Shown here one piece after another: positions 9,100-17,698 of a DNA stretch of 64,000 bases (the stretch's first letter is position 1; every line of letters begins with the position of its first letter). The stretch spans positions 318,204 through 382,203 of the forward strand of contig NZ_JAILWC010000001.1 of assembly GCF_025699125.1 (NCBI RefSeq). Reading direction: 5' to 3'. The stretch is from Nitrosopumilus sp. GTDB lineage: Archaea; Thermoproteota; Nitrososphaeria; Nitrososphaerales; Nitrosopumilaceae. The position numbers and the translations under genes were made by a program. The notes beneath the pieces were generated by a model, which worked only from the letters and a program-made list of their open reading frames with translations, was not told where the DNA came from and did no database searches.

Positions 9100-9612
9100 C
9101 TATCTTTTATCCTCAAATTCTATCTCAATGTCAAGGTTTCGGGCATTTCTTACAATTTGTACTACTTTTTCGGTGTCTATGGGAAACTTTGGTGTCCATT
9201 TCCCTGACACTACTGCTTTAGTTTTTTGTACTCCTCCTGGTGCCCATACTGCATTGATTGATAATATTTTAGTAGGAAAGAATAGGTCTTCGATGAATCT
9301 TTTATCGTTTTCGTCTGCCTCAACCAACCAAATTTTTCCCTTGAATTGGTCTTGAAGAAGTCTGTACAGTGTACGGCTTTGCCTGATGATCATAATGTCA
9401 TTTTTAGCTAACGATAAAACAAAATTTCCATCAAACTCCTTACATGAATACAATGTGAAATTTTCAATCGCTTTATTCAATTTTGCAGTTTTTGCAAGAA
9501 TAATTGATGCATCTATATCTGCTTGTGTAAGTTCTCCTGCATCCACTTTACCTTCACACTTTGGACAAAGAACTGAATTTTTTGCATCAAAACCACAAAT
9601 TGGAAGAATCAT
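9100..9612 (-). CDS. Zinc-finger plus KH-like protein upstream of aspS
   Basis: 170 residues. The N-terminus has cysteines in PICGFD and LCPKCEGKVD that could hold one zinc. The C-terminal half (about 115-165) reads ILSINAVWAPGGVQKTKAVV, which resembles the KH fold of archaeal NusA-like RNA-binding proteins. It is probably an RNA-binding translation or transcription accessory factor, consistent with its 2-bp spacing to aspS. The KH assignment is by eye. Confidence 0.6.
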   Translation of the reverse strand: MILPICGFDAKNSVLCPKCEGKVDAGELTQADIDASIILAKTAKLNKAIENFTLYSCKEFDGNFVLSLAKNDIMIIRQSRTLYRLLQDQFKGKIWLVEADENDKRFIEDLFFPTKILSINAVWAPGGVQKTKAVVSGKWTPKFPIDTEKVVQIVRNARNLDIEIEFEDKR

Positions 9613-9696
9613 TTCGATCGACTTTTTTTCATTTCAATAATGTTGTTTATATCCCTTAGTGCAAAACAAAAATTCTAGTTTGGATCAAATAGAGGT

Positions 9697-10632
9697 ATGG
9701 TTTTCTTAGATATTCGTGGATTATCTGTAAAATATCCTTCATCATCTGGTCCAGTTTATGCCGTGGATGATGTGGATATTCAATTAGAAGATGGACAATC
9801 AATTGGAATTGCAGGTGAGAGTGCATGTGGAAAAAGTACACTGGGACTGTCAATAATTCGAATGCTTTCTAGTAGAAATATCCAAGGCAAAATTTTCTTT
9901 GAAAATAATTCTATTTTGGATATGAGCGAATCTGATTTTAATGAAAATTACAGATGGAAAAAAATATCCATGATTTTTCAAGGTGCAATGAATGCGCTAG
10001 ATCCTGTTTTCACCATAAATGAACAATTCCATGAAATTCTCAAACAACACCACTTTGAGGGGAATTCCAAACAATTAATTTTGGATGCAATTAATTCTGT
10101 TAGTCTTGATGAAAATGTTTTGAAAAAATATCCTCATGAACTAAGTGGTGGTATGAAACAAAGAGTGGTCATTGCAATGGCATTGCTCTTAAAGCCAAAA
10201 TTTGTTATTGCTGATGAGCCTACAACAGCACTTGACATGCTAATTCAAGCACAAATTATCGCATTGCTAAAAACCCTAAAAAAAGAAGGAATGTCATTTT
10301 TACTAATCACACATGATTTGGCAGTGTTATCTGAAATTGCAGATAAGATTGGAATAATGTATGGTGGACAGATTGTTGAATTTGGAACTGCTGAAGAAAT
10401 TTACAAAAATCCTCAACATCCATACACACAAGGTCTACTAGAATCCATTCCAACATTAAAGGGTGGCTCGCCAAAATACATCAAGGGAAATCCTCCAAGT
10501 TTACTTGATGCTCCAACTGCATGTCGGTTTTTAGAAAGATGTCCTTTAGCAATTGAAAAATGCAAAAAACTTCCACCAAAACTTAAAACTAAAACAGGGT
10601 ATGTAAGATGCTGGCTTTATGAAGATAAATGA
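9697..10632 (+). CDS. ABC transporter ATP-binding protein, oligopeptide/dipeptide type (DppD/OppD-like)
   Basis: A 311-residue ATPase with all motifs: Walker A GESACGKST, Q-loop MIFQGAMNALDPVF, signature LSGGMKQRV, Walker B FVIADEPTTALD, and the switch histidine in LITHDLAVL. The C-terminal oligopeptide-transporter domain has the cysteine motif CRFLERCPLAIEKCKKLPP, which in relatives can hold an Fe-S cluster. These ATPases drive peptide or nickel import with two permeases and a binding protein, but none of those genes lies in this window, nor does a second DppF-type ATPase. A TATA-like TTTATATC lies about 48 bp before the start. Confidence 0.92.
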   Translation: MVFLDIRGLSVKYPSSSGPVYAVDDVDIQLEDGQSIGIAGESACGKSTLGLSIIRMLSSRNIQGKIFFENNSILDMSESDFNENYRWKKISMIFQGAMNALDPVFTINEQFHEILKQHHFEGNSKQLILDAINSVSLDENVLKKYPHELSGGMKQRVVIAMALLLKPKFVIADEPTTALDMLIQAQIIALLKTLKKEGMSFLLITHDLAVLSEIADKIGIMYGGQIVEFGTAEEIYKNPQHPYTQGLLESIPTLKGGSPKYIKGNPPSLLDAPTACRFLERCPLAIEKCKKLPPKLKTKTGYVRCWLYEDK

Positions 10633-10637
10633 GGTTT

Positions 10638-10922
10638 TTATTTTGAATTTAGATATTCTTTGTCAATTTTCTTTAGATAAATTTCTTGAATCTCTGTGAT
10701 TTCTCGCTGTGTTGTATTTTTAGAAATCATTCTTAGATAATTTGCCAAATCTTGATTTTTTTGCATGTTTTCAAACTCTTCAATTTTTTTCAATGATTCT
10801 TGCTCAAACTTCATAATGTCTTGTAATTCTTTACTGATGTCTTCGATCTTCATCGTCTCGTAATCTTTGCATTTTGCTTTTCTAAAACTGATTTCATCTA
10901 TTATTTTTTCAATTTCATCCAT
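10638..10922 (-). CDS. Small coiled-coil protein of unknown function
   Basis: A 94-residue, highly charged protein, predicted almost entirely helical (DEISFRKAKCKDYETMK, then KEFQ-type heptads such as EQESLKKIEEFENMQK). There is one cysteine and no TM or signal segment. It is convergent with the ABC ATPase (5-bp gap). The composition suggests a cytosolic coiled coil; family not recognised. Confidence 0.6.
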   Translation of the reverse strand: MDEIEKIIDEISFRKAKCKDYETMKIEDISKELQDIMKFEQESLKKIEEFENMQKNQDLANYLRMISKNTTQREITEIQEIYLKKIDKEYLNSK

Positions 10923-10963
10923 CTTTGGTATGTTTTTTACTTTATAATATTAATTTTAAATTC

Positions 10964-11059
10964 TCATTTTTGGTTTTCTTTTTTATGTTCTAAAATATGT
11001 TTTAATCCATTCGTCATGCTTAATGAATCTAAATCGATGCTACAGTAAGGACACTTCAA
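10964..11059 (-). CDS. 31-residue C2H2 zinc-finger microprotein
   Basis: A short ORF beginning with TTG (the only start after an in-frame stop), with the sequence pattern LKCPYCSIDLDSLS then GLKHILEH. This gives C-x2-C-x14-H-x3-H, the classical C2H2 finger spacing, with a basic tail. It sits 6 bp downstream of the gene at 11066 on the same strand, so it could be translated from that transcript. Single-finger microproteins of this kind occur in archaea and may bind DNA or protein. Confidence 0.55.
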   Translation of the reverse strand: MKCPYCSIDLDSLSMTNGLKHILEHKKENQK

Positions 11060-11065
11060 AGTGAT

Positions 11066-11446
11066 TCATGTGTTTGAATATTTTTTTACAATTGGTAGAC
11101 ATGAATCTATAATTCGTAATACTTCTGATCTGATTACTTTTTTATCAATTGATATCCACACTCTGATTTTTTTTATGGCAAAAGAAATTGTCTGGACTTT
11201 TTTTCTTTCTTCCCACGAAAATTCAATTTCTCCCAAATTCTTATCAAAAAATCCTTCAAGGTCAGTTTTCATGGCAATATGTGAAAATTGATACTGTGTG
11301 TTCTTTTCGTCTAAAAGCGGAATTAAATCTGGCCTTCTTTTATAAGCCAATAACTCTCCACTCTCTCCAATCACACCTACGAATCGTATGTATGGACTTA
11401 TTGTGGCTATTGTGTTGCATATTGTTTCAAAGTCTTTTTTTGACAA
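11066..11446 (-). CDS. Roadblock/profilin-like small protein (uncertain), unknown function
   Basis: 126 residues with alternating helix and strand: IRFVGVIGESGELLAYKR looks like the first sheet of a roadblock/profilin-like fold, ending in a C-terminal helix VLRIIDSCLPIVKKY. I believe this is a small family restricted to thaumarchaea. The start codon is TTG, preceded at 6-bp spacing by a strong Shine-Dalgarno-like GAGGAG, which decides the start. It is cytosolic, without TM segments. Function unknown. Confidence 0.65.
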   Translation of the reverse strand: MSKKDFETICNTIATISPYIRFVGVIGESGELLAYKRRPDLIPLLDEKNTQYQFSHIAMKTDLEGFFDKNLGEIEFSWEERKKVQTISFAIKKIRVWISIDKKVIRSEVLRIIDSCLPIVKKYSNT

Positions 11447-11537
11447 TTTACTCCTCTTTGAAAAGATGATATTTTAATGATTGTTGTGAGCGACTCTTCT
11501 AGTTTTAATTAAATAAAGCCCAAAAACAGTTTGATTT

Positions 11538-12170
11538 GTGGATTTTGTTGATCTATTTCCATTTGCACCGGAAGTAGGTTATCTGAGCTTATCTTTAGTT
11601 AACTTCTTTGGTTCGCTTATTCCGTTTGTTCCATTACCTGGATTCTTGCTTTTAGCTACTATGGCAGTAGGTGATCAATTTGATCTTCATATTCTGGCAC
11701 TCTTATCTGCAATTACTGCAACAGTTGCAAAACAAATAATCTTCTACATCAGTTATGGTGGGCGAAAAATTATCAATGAAAAAACCAGAAAAAGAATGCG
11801 CCCCTTTGAAAGATTAGTTAAGAGATACGGTGCTGGTGCTGCCTTTTTTGCTGCAGCTACTCCGATTCCTGATGATTTGGTGTATGTACCTTTAGGATTG
11901 GCAAAATATAATCCAAAACGATTTTTCATAGCAACTCTTACTGGAAAAATAGTTCTTAGTTATTCCATTGTTTTCATTTCTCATTATCTGGGATTGTCTT
12001 TAGTGGAGCCTCTAATTGAAAACATTGATGATGCGACTCCTATCTACATCGGAATTATTATTTTTGGTATTATGATGACTTCTGTTGTAATCTTACTGTT
12101 AAGGTTGGATTGGGAAAGAATTCTTGGTAAATTTGCACCATGGACTTTGGATGAAAACAATAAAGAATAG
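11538..12170 (+). CDS. VTT/DedA-like integral membrane protein
   Basis: A 210-residue polytopic membrane protein (about 5 hydrophobic segments). The arrangement resembles the VTT (DedA/SNARE-associated) fold: a re-entrant hydrophobic segment near residues 25-45, an amphipathic stretch with YGGRKIINEKTRKR, then RYGAGAAFFAAATPIPDDLVY, which matches the conserved F-x-R-F/hairpin-P region of DedA proteins. Such proteins are proposed lipid scramblases or flippases. The start is GTG at 11538. The C-terminus is cytosolic and acidic. Confidence 0.7.
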   Translation: MDFVDLFPFAPEVGYLSLSLVNFFGSLIPFVPLPGFLLLATMAVGDQFDLHILALLSAITATVAKQIIFYISYGGRKIINEKTRKRMRPFERLVKRYGAGAAFFAAATPIPDDLVYVPLGLAKYNPKRFFIATLTGKIVLSYSIVFISHYLGLSLVEPLIENIDDATPIYIGIIIFGIMMTSVVILLLRLDWERILGKFAPWTLDENNKE

Positions 12171-12175
12171 TTTTT

Positions 12176-12727
12176 TTAAATATCTATTTTAAAATTCCAT
12201 AATTTGTCTGTCGCATTTTTTATTCCTATTCTCGGCGATGCTGTTATTTTTTTTGGTTGAATTCCTTCTGCAATGTATAGCCTTGAATCTTTGGTTAAAT
12301 CTATTCCATAATGCTCTTTTGTAATTTCTAAGGCCTGAGTTAGTTTTGCTGGTCCATTTGTGAGATTTTTCAGATTTACAATCTTTCTATTTTTCTGCAT
12401 TTTCTCAATTCCCTTTTCAGGCTTAATTGCTCGAATGAGAACTGCACCTGCTTTGGTTTTTGGATGTCTTGCTACTACATTAAAGCAATAATGCATTCCA
12501 TAGGTAAAATAGACATAAGCATGCCCCACATCCTCAAACATCACTTTGTTTCTATCTGTCTTTTTGCCAAATGCATGACTTGCAGGATCATCGGTATGCC
12601 TGTATGCTTCAGTTTCAGTAATGATTCCTGATAACTCCATTCTTCCAATTTTCCTAATGATTCTTTTTCCCAGAATGTTTCTTGCAACTGTAATAGTGTC
12701 TTTGGAATAGAATTCTCTAGGAATCAT
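12176..12727 (-). CDS. DNA-3-methyladenine glycosylase (AAG/MPG family)
   Basis: 183 residues. This base-excision repair enzyme flips out and removes alkylated or deaminated purines. Recognised by EFYSKDTITVARNILGK, the catalytic glutamate motif GIITETEAYRHTDDPASHA, VYFTYGMHYCFNVV, and GAVLIRAIKPEKG followed by NGPAKLTQAL. Length is normal. It overlaps the upstream uracil-DNA glycosylase gene by 11 bp, so the two repair enzymes form an operon. Confidence 0.94.
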   Translation of the reverse strand: MIPREFYSKDTITVARNILGKRIIRKIGRMELSGIITETEAYRHTDDPASHAFGKKTDRNKVMFEDVGHAYVYFTYGMHYCFNVVARHPKTKAGAVLIRAIKPEKGIEKMQKNRKIVNLKNLTNGPAKLTQALEITKEHYGIDLTKDSRLYIAEGIQPKKITASPRIGIKNATDKLWNFKIDI

Positions 12728-13310
12728 ATTCTATATCTACTTTGATTTCTTTTCCATTTTTTAATTCTCTTATGTTTTCAAATAATTTTACAATGTCGTT
12801 CTTTAGTACATCAATTAGCCCTTGATTGTATATCGTTGCTGCTGGATGAATGGTGAGAAAATACAGTTGATTGTCTTTTCTTACGATTTTTCCTCTAAAT
12901 TTTGTTATTTCTGAACCTCCTAAAATCGAACTAAATGCAGTATTTCCCAAAATACAAATAATTTTTGGTTTTATTATTGAAATTTCCTGCTTTAGGTATT
13001 CTTGACAAGTGTTTCTTTCATCTGTATTTGGAACTCTGTTTTGTGGCGGTCTGCACTTTACAATATTTGTAATGTATACTGATTCTCTTGAAACTCCTGC
13101 TTCATCTAGTGCAATTGAGAGTTTCTGTCCTGCAATCCCTACAAATGGTTCTCCGCTTTTATCCTCATTTCTTCCAGGTGCTTCTCCGACAAAAATTACT
13201 TCTGCTTGAGAATTTCCTTTCCCTGGAACTGAGTTTGTCCTAGTCTTACAAAGATCGCACTTTGTACAATTTATGACATTTTGTTTTATTGACTCTAATT
13301 CTTGCTCCAT
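12717..13310 (-). CDS. Uracil-DNA glycosylase, family 4 (Fe-S type)
   Basis: 197 residues. It removes uracil from DNA produced by cytosine deamination. Motif A GEAPGRNEDKSGEPFVG and motif B HPAA near residue 160 are those of family 4/5. Cysteines in CTKCDLC and two further ones (KCRPP and NTCQEYL) provide the four ligands of the [4Fe-4S] cluster. It lies 2 bp from tldD upstream and overlaps the AAG gene downstream by 11 bp. Confidence 0.94.
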   Translation of the reverse strand: MEQELESIKQNVINCTKCDLCKTRTNSVPGKGNSQAEVIFVGEAPGRNEDKSGEPFVGIAGQKLSIALDEAGVSRESVYITNIVKCRPPQNRVPNTDERNTCQEYLKQEISIIKPKIICILGNTAFSSILGGSEITKFRGKIVRKDNQLYFLTIHPAATIYNQGLIDVLKNDIVKLFENIRELKNGKEIKVDIEYDS

Positions 13311-13312
13311 TT

Positions 13313-14740
13313 TTAATTAACACTCTTTACAGTTGCTATTCCACGAATTGTTGGTCCCCCGTTTCCCATGATCATTGATTGCATAGGATCCCCTTTGCCA
13401 CAATTAGTTATTGGTCTTACTGTAAAGTCATTCCCACAAGCATTAATTGATGCAAAAAATTCTGGTGCAGTGCCCATCACTATCACATCTCTTAGCAAGT
13501 CTGTAATTTCTCCGTTTTCTATTTTTTGAGCGTACTGGCATGAAATGCTCCAATTATATCGTTTCATATCTATTGAAGGGATTTTCATATTTGAAATGAG
13601 AATTCCGTTTTTTACTTCTTTTATTATTTCATCTGGATTTCTATCGCCGTTTCCAATACATGTACATGCCATACGAATTAAAGGCATGAATCTATAGTTG
13701 GTGGCTCTCATGTTTCCTGTTGGCTTTGTGTTAAAAATTTGGGCAGTTTCCCTGTTTTGCAGATGTTTTTTTAAAATTCCATTTTCAACAAGTGTCGTTT
13801 TTTGAGTTTTTATTCCTTCATCATCAAAAAAATACCACCCTAAACTCTCTTTGATGGTTGGATCATCAAAGACATTAAGATTCTCAGAGCCTATCTTTTC
13901 TCCAATCTTTCCTTTCCACCATGCACCCCCTGCCCATGCCATTTCTTTTCCTAAAACTCTGTCTGCTTCTGATGGGTGACCTAGTATTTCATGTGTTAGT
14001 AATGAAACAAAATCTGGATTCATGACAACTGTTGTTTGTTCTTCTTTTGCAAATTTTGCAATAATTAATTCCGATGCTTTTTGGGATATTTCTTTGGCTT
14101 TTTGTTGAATTTTTTCTTTATCTGTAATTTGTTCTAATCCGCCCCTCCCACCTTCTGTAATGTTAATTGATTGTGTAATTCCAGAATCATGAGCTACTGC
14201 ATTCATGTCTATTACCACATCTGTAAAATTTTGTTCAATTTTTGAGCCTTCGCTATTTGTAAAATATTTCGAATTCTCTGTATACCATGGATTGATAACT
14301 GATTTGATAATTTTTGGTGTATCTAAAATAATTTGACTACAATCTAGACCTATTTTTATTAATTCCTGTATTGATGGTTTTTTCAAAACTGGGAAATCTA
14401 TTTTTGCATTATTAACTGTGTTAGAATATGTCTCTATTTTCTTTTTTCTGTGGTGTGATGAATTTTTAACGGCGTGATCAATCTTGTCTTTTATCTCTTC
14501 AAATGATTTGGGATCTGTAACTGAACAAAAACCCCATGCTCCATTTTTAATTAATCTAATTCCTAGTCCCGAATCTGTAGATGTTTTGATGTTTTCTATA
14601 TCTTTATTTTCTATTAACACTGATTTTTTATCTTGTATCTCAGCTCGTACATCACAGTAATGTGCTCCCAATTCCATTGCGTACTTGATTCCCTTGTCTG
14701 CTAATTCGCGTAGATCTGAATTCATAATTACTTGATTCAA
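13313..14740 (-). CDS. tldD: TldD-family metallopeptidase
   Basis: A 475-residue member of the TldD/TldE family, whose heterodimer is a zinc protease degrading unfolded peptides. The HExxxH zinc motif is present as LTHEILGHPSEAD near residue 250, which marks a TldD (catalytic) rather than TldE subunit. GWYFFDDEGIKTQKTTLVENG and the C-terminal GTAPEFFASINACGND region fit the family. A start at an internal ATG (14725) is equally possible. No TldE partner is seen in the window. Confidence 0.92.
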   Translation of the reverse strand: MNQVIMNSDLRELADKGIKYAMELGAHYCDVRAEIQDKKSVLIENKDIENIKTSTDSGLGIRLIKNGAWGFCSVTDPKSFEEIKDKIDHAVKNSSHHRKKKIETYSNTVNNAKIDFPVLKKPSIQELIKIGLDCSQIILDTPKIIKSVINPWYTENSKYFTNSEGSKIEQNFTDVVIDMNAVAHDSGITQSINITEGGRGGLEQITDKEKIQQKAKEISQKASELIIAKFAKEEQTTVVMNPDFVSLLTHEILGHPSEADRVLGKEMAWAGGAWWKGKIGEKIGSENLNVFDDPTIKESLGWYFFDDEGIKTQKTTLVENGILKKHLQNRETAQIFNTKPTGNMRATNYRFMPLIRMACTCIGNGDRNPDEIIKEVKNGILISNMKIPSIDMKRYNWSISCQYAQKIENGEITDLLRDVIVMGTAPEFFASINACGNDFTVRPITNCGKGDPMQSMIMGNGGPTIRGIATVKSVN

Positions 14741-14763
14741 AGGACTAGTAAATCTTCTACTAT

Positions 14764-14901
14764 TCAGTGATTTGAAATTGCGGGCATGGTGAAATAATAC
14801 TCGTCCTCAAATTCATAGTCTGCTGTACCTTTCTTACGTAAAAATTCAAAATATTTGGTACAATTTTCATAAAATTCATTATTTTTTTGCCCTTGTTTCA
14901 T
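14764..14901 (-). CDS. 45-residue microprotein of unknown function
   Basis: A short ORF between tldD and the histidine kinase. It reads MKQGQKNNEFYENCTKYF and continues to an acidic, aromatic end YEFEDEYYFTMP. The frame remains open upstream of this ATG for about nine codons (ADFEKAV is readable) without a usable start codon. It could be a shortened or decayed gene. Without comparative data the coding status is uncertain. Confidence 0.45.
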   Translation of the reverse strand: MKQGQKNNEFYENCTKYFEFLRKKGTADYEFEDEYYFTMPAISNH

Positions 14902-14969
14902 GACTGCTTTTTCAAAATCTGCATTTTTTTAGGAGAGTGAGTAATTTTAGCTCTGAAAGTTTGTTTTCT

Positions 14970-16868
14970 TTAAGTAGGATTAACTGCTGATTTTACGTGG
15001 CTAGTTAATTTTGGAAGTGTAAATGTAAATGTTGCTCCTTGATTGATCTCGCTTTGTACAGATATTTTTCCCATATGATTATCTATTATTCCTTTACAAA
15101 TGGCTAATCCTAATCCACTCCCTCCTCTTTCCCTAGTTAATGTAGCATCAACTTGATAGAATTTCTTGAAGAGTTCTTTTTGATGACTCTTTGGAATGCC
15201 GACTCCGTTATCTTTGATGACAATTTTGACTTCTTTTGGAAGTTCTTCCATGCTAACTTGAATTTTTCCTGTGTTTGGTTGCACTGCATTCAAACTGTTT
15301 TTAATTAAATTTGTAATTACTTGCATGATTCTATCTGGATCGTGTTCTATTTCTAAATCTAACAAATTTGAACTTAATTCAATTTTATTTTTTTGGGCTT
15401 CAGGTAATAACGAATTGATTGCTTTGTTGATTGTTTCTTTGATGTTTTTGATTTCTTTTTTCATTCTTAACTGACCTAAATCTAATTTTTGTGCATCTAA
15501 CAAGTCTGAAATAATTCCTAACAATGTCTCAGAACTTGATTTGATAATCTCGATTCTTTCTTTTTGTTTGTCTGTTAATTTTCCCAAATGTTCTCCAAGT
15601 AAAATATCTGAATATCCTTGAATTGGGACTAACGGTGTCTTTAATTCGTGAGTAATCATTGCTAAAAATTCATCTTTTGCAATGTCTGTTTTTTTAGCTT
15701 CTTCTTCTTTTTCTTTAATTGTATCAGACATTATGTTGAAATTCGTTACAAGCTGTCCTACTTCATCTGTGCCTGTATATTCAATTTTTTCACCATATAC
15801 TCCTTCTTTTACCTTTGATAGTGCTTTACTGATTATCTCCAGAGGTAAAAGTGATTTTCTAATTATTGTTAGAACTAAAATGAATGCAGCGATGTCTACA
15901 ATTAATAAAATTTGAATAATTATTTGACCTTCGGAACCTTCTTTTGTGATTTCATTATTCCAAGAATTTATCAATCTGTCTGTGTCTTCAAATAAAATTA
16001 ACTTCTGTTCCTGCATTTTATTTTTCGCAATATTGAATTCTGGAGATAATAGTGCTCTATCTTCAAGGATGCTTATTCTTAATTGAATTGCTTCCCAAAG
16101 AGGGTCTATTTTTCTTAGAGATTCAGAATTTTCCCTTGGAATTGCTTCCAACTCTTCATGTGTCATACCTACACTTTCGACTTCCAAATCTTCAGTTGAA
16201 ATTTGTAATAATTTTCTGATTCCAATTTCGAATTGTAGTTTTTTCTCTCCAAGTATTTCTTGAGCGTTTTCTCCCTCTCCTATTGAAATTAGCAAGCTTT
16301 GTTGTCCGATAATCTTTGCACATTCTGCTAAATCTTTTGCAATTTGTTTGTGAGTGTTGTAATTTCTATCCAAAGTGTCCAAATCTCTTACTAGATTATC
16401 TGTAAGCAGAACTAGATCTTGGTTTTTTTGTAAAACATAGTTCATTGCATTTGTAGCTTCTGGATCAAATACTGATGTTACTTCTACGTCTAATGCTCGT
16501 GATTTGTAATTTTCCCATGATGAGTAAACCTTGTTATAATCTAAAATAAGTGCTGGGGGAATAACGGATATCTCTTGCCCATTAATGTTTCCCCCGTTTT
16601 TAATTTTCAATAATGTTGATTGAACTTCATCAATTTCTTTTTGTAATTCATTTTTATCTTCTGCATTTCCATTTGCAACAGATGTTGCGAGTGCTGAAAT
16701 TGATTCAGCTTTAACTTTCACATCCCCGATTCTAATTATGGAGTGTGATTGTGATATTCCAGATTTGTCATCTTGATATAGCAAAAACAGATTGAACACA
16801 GCTGCTGCGATTAAAATTATTATCAAAAGATATGCTTTACTTACTATTTTCACAACTATGATTTTCAT
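14970..16868 (-). CDS. Membrane sensor histidine kinase (HAMP-HisKA-HATPase)
   Basis: 632 residues from the ATG at 16868. A longer frame to 16997 exists but would cross the divergent promoter and the Hpt gene. TM1 is at about 8-30 and TM2 near 320-345 (IIIQILLIVDIAAFILV), enclosing a large mostly helical extracellular sensor region. HAMP follows, then the HisKA phosphoacceptor in AMITHELKTPLVPIQGYS (His about residue 407), and the ATPase boxes VITNLIKNSLNAV, IKDNGVGIPKS and GGSGLGLAICKGI. The ligand is unknown. The neighbouring Hpt and receiver genes, divergently transcribed, are plausible partners. Confidence 0.95.
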   Translation of the reverse strand: MKIIVVKIVSKAYLLIIILIAAAVFNLFLLYQDDKSGISQSHSIIRIGDVKVKAESISALATSVANGNAEDKNELQKEIDEVQSTLLKIKNGGNINGQEISVIPPALILDYNKVYSSWENYKSRALDVEVTSVFDPEATNAMNYVLQKNQDLVLLTDNLVRDLDTLDRNYNTHKQIAKDLAECAKIIGQQSLLISIGEGENAQEILGEKKLQFEIGIRKLLQISTEDLEVESVGMTHEELEAIPRENSESLRKIDPLWEAIQLRISILEDRALLSPEFNIAKNKMQEQKLILFEDTDRLINSWNNEITKEGSEGQIIIQILLIVDIAAFILVLTIIRKSLLPLEIISKALSKVKEGVYGEKIEYTGTDEVGQLVTNFNIMSDTIKEKEEEAKKTDIAKDEFLAMITHELKTPLVPIQGYSDILLGEHLGKLTDKQKERIEIIKSSSETLLGIISDLLDAQKLDLGQLRMKKEIKNIKETINKAINSLLPEAQKNKIELSSNLLDLEIEHDPDRIMQVITNLIKNSLNAVQPNTGKIQVSMEELPKEVKIVIKDNGVGIPKSHQKELFKKFYQVDATLTRERGGSGLGLAICKGIIDNHMGKISVQSEINQGATFTFTLPKLTSHVKSAVNPT

Positions 16869-16908
16869 ACAAAGAGTATAAAAACATCCAGATACACTAT
16901 TTTGCATA
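16869..16908 (+). promoter_or_regulatory. Short divergent promoter between kinase and Hpt genes
   Basis: Only 40 bp separate the two divergent starts. TATAAAAA at about 16877-16884 lies 25-32 bp before the Hpt start codon, which is the spacing of a leaderless archaeal promoter. Confidence 0.55.
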
Positions 16909-17268
16909 ATGTCTGATGAATTTATCAAAATTGCTACAACCGAAATCAATGAGGAGATTTCTGCAATTTCATCGATTTTAAATTCATGTGCGACCAATGA
17001 GGATGTTTTTCAAAATTCTAAAGAATTACAAAGTCATACTCATAAAATCAAAGGATTGGCACCAATGATGGGTCAAGAAGAATTGGGTTCCATATGTTCT
17101 ATGTTGGACGCAGTGTTAAAGCAAATCAACGATGGCAAAAAAATTGAGGGCATTTATGATATTTTTACTGAATCCTTGCCTTTCATGAAACATTCAATGA
17201 GTGAACCTGGATATGACATGACGTCTATCATAGATAAAGTGACTAGTTTTTCTTCTAATGTGAAATGA
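16909..17268 (+). CDS. Histidine phosphotransfer (Hpt) domain protein
   Basis: A 119-residue all-helical protein. QSHTHKIKGLAPMMG carries the Hpt signature HxxKG, with His45 as the likely phosphoacceptor, as in the P1 domain of CheA or free phosphotransfer proteins. It would relay phosphate between the adjacent kinase and a receiver. It is followed 36 bp later by a stand-alone receiver protein. It starts right after a TATA box, so it is probably leaderless. Confidence 0.85.
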   Translation: MSDEFIKIATTEINEEISAISSILNSCATNEDVFQNSKELQSHTHKIKGLAPMMGQEELGSICSMLDAVLKQINDGKKIEGIYDIFTESLPFMKHSMSEPGYDMTSIIDKVTSFSSNVK

Positions 17269-17304
17269 TGAATATTTTTTATATTCATGCTTTCACAGTT
17301 CTGT

Positions 17305-17694
17305 ATGGCCAATATTTTGATTGCTGATGATTCTAATGCCATTCGTCTGGTTTTAAAAGATATTTTGTCAATTGGCGAGCATGATGTTATTGCTGAAGCG
17401 TGTGATGGCTCTGAGGCAGTTGAATTTTATAAAAAATATAATCCTGACTTGATGTTACTTGATCTTGCTATGCCAAAAAAAGATGGTTATGCTGTAACAA
17501 AAGAAATTATCTCATATGATCCTAATGCAAAAATAATTTTAATTACGGCAAGTGATGATCAAAAAACAATTCAGAAATGTTTGAATGAAGGTGCATTCTC
17601 CTATGTTTCAAAACCTTTTGATTTTAATGCAGTTTTGGATACCATAAAAGAAATTCTAAAAAGTAATTTAGGTACTATTGGAACTAATAAGTAA
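17305..17694 (+). CDS. Stand-alone response-regulator receiver (CheY-like)
   Basis: 129 residues from MANILIADDSN; an upstream in-frame ATG would add six atypical residues. The acidic pair is Asp8/Asp9, the phosphoacceptor Asp53 in LMLLDLAMPKKDGY, the switch Thr81 in ILITASD, and the lysine Lys103 in YVSKPFD. There is no output domain, so it signals by protein contact or as a phosphate sink. It follows the Hpt gene and faces the histidine kinase divergently, suggesting a kinase-Hpt-receiver relay. Confidence 0.93.
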   Translation: MANILIADDSNAIRLVLKDILSIGEHDVIAEACDGSEAVEFYKKYNPDLMLLDLAMPKKDGYAVTKEIISYDPNAKIILITASDDQKTIQKCLNEGAFSYVSKPFDFNAVLDTIKEILKSNLGTIGTNK

Positions 17695-17698
17695 TAAC

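Noticed and set aside
16869..16997. Longer start for the histidine kinase
   Set aside because: It would read through the divergent TATA region and overlap the Hpt gene; the ATG at 16868 directly precedes a good TM segment.
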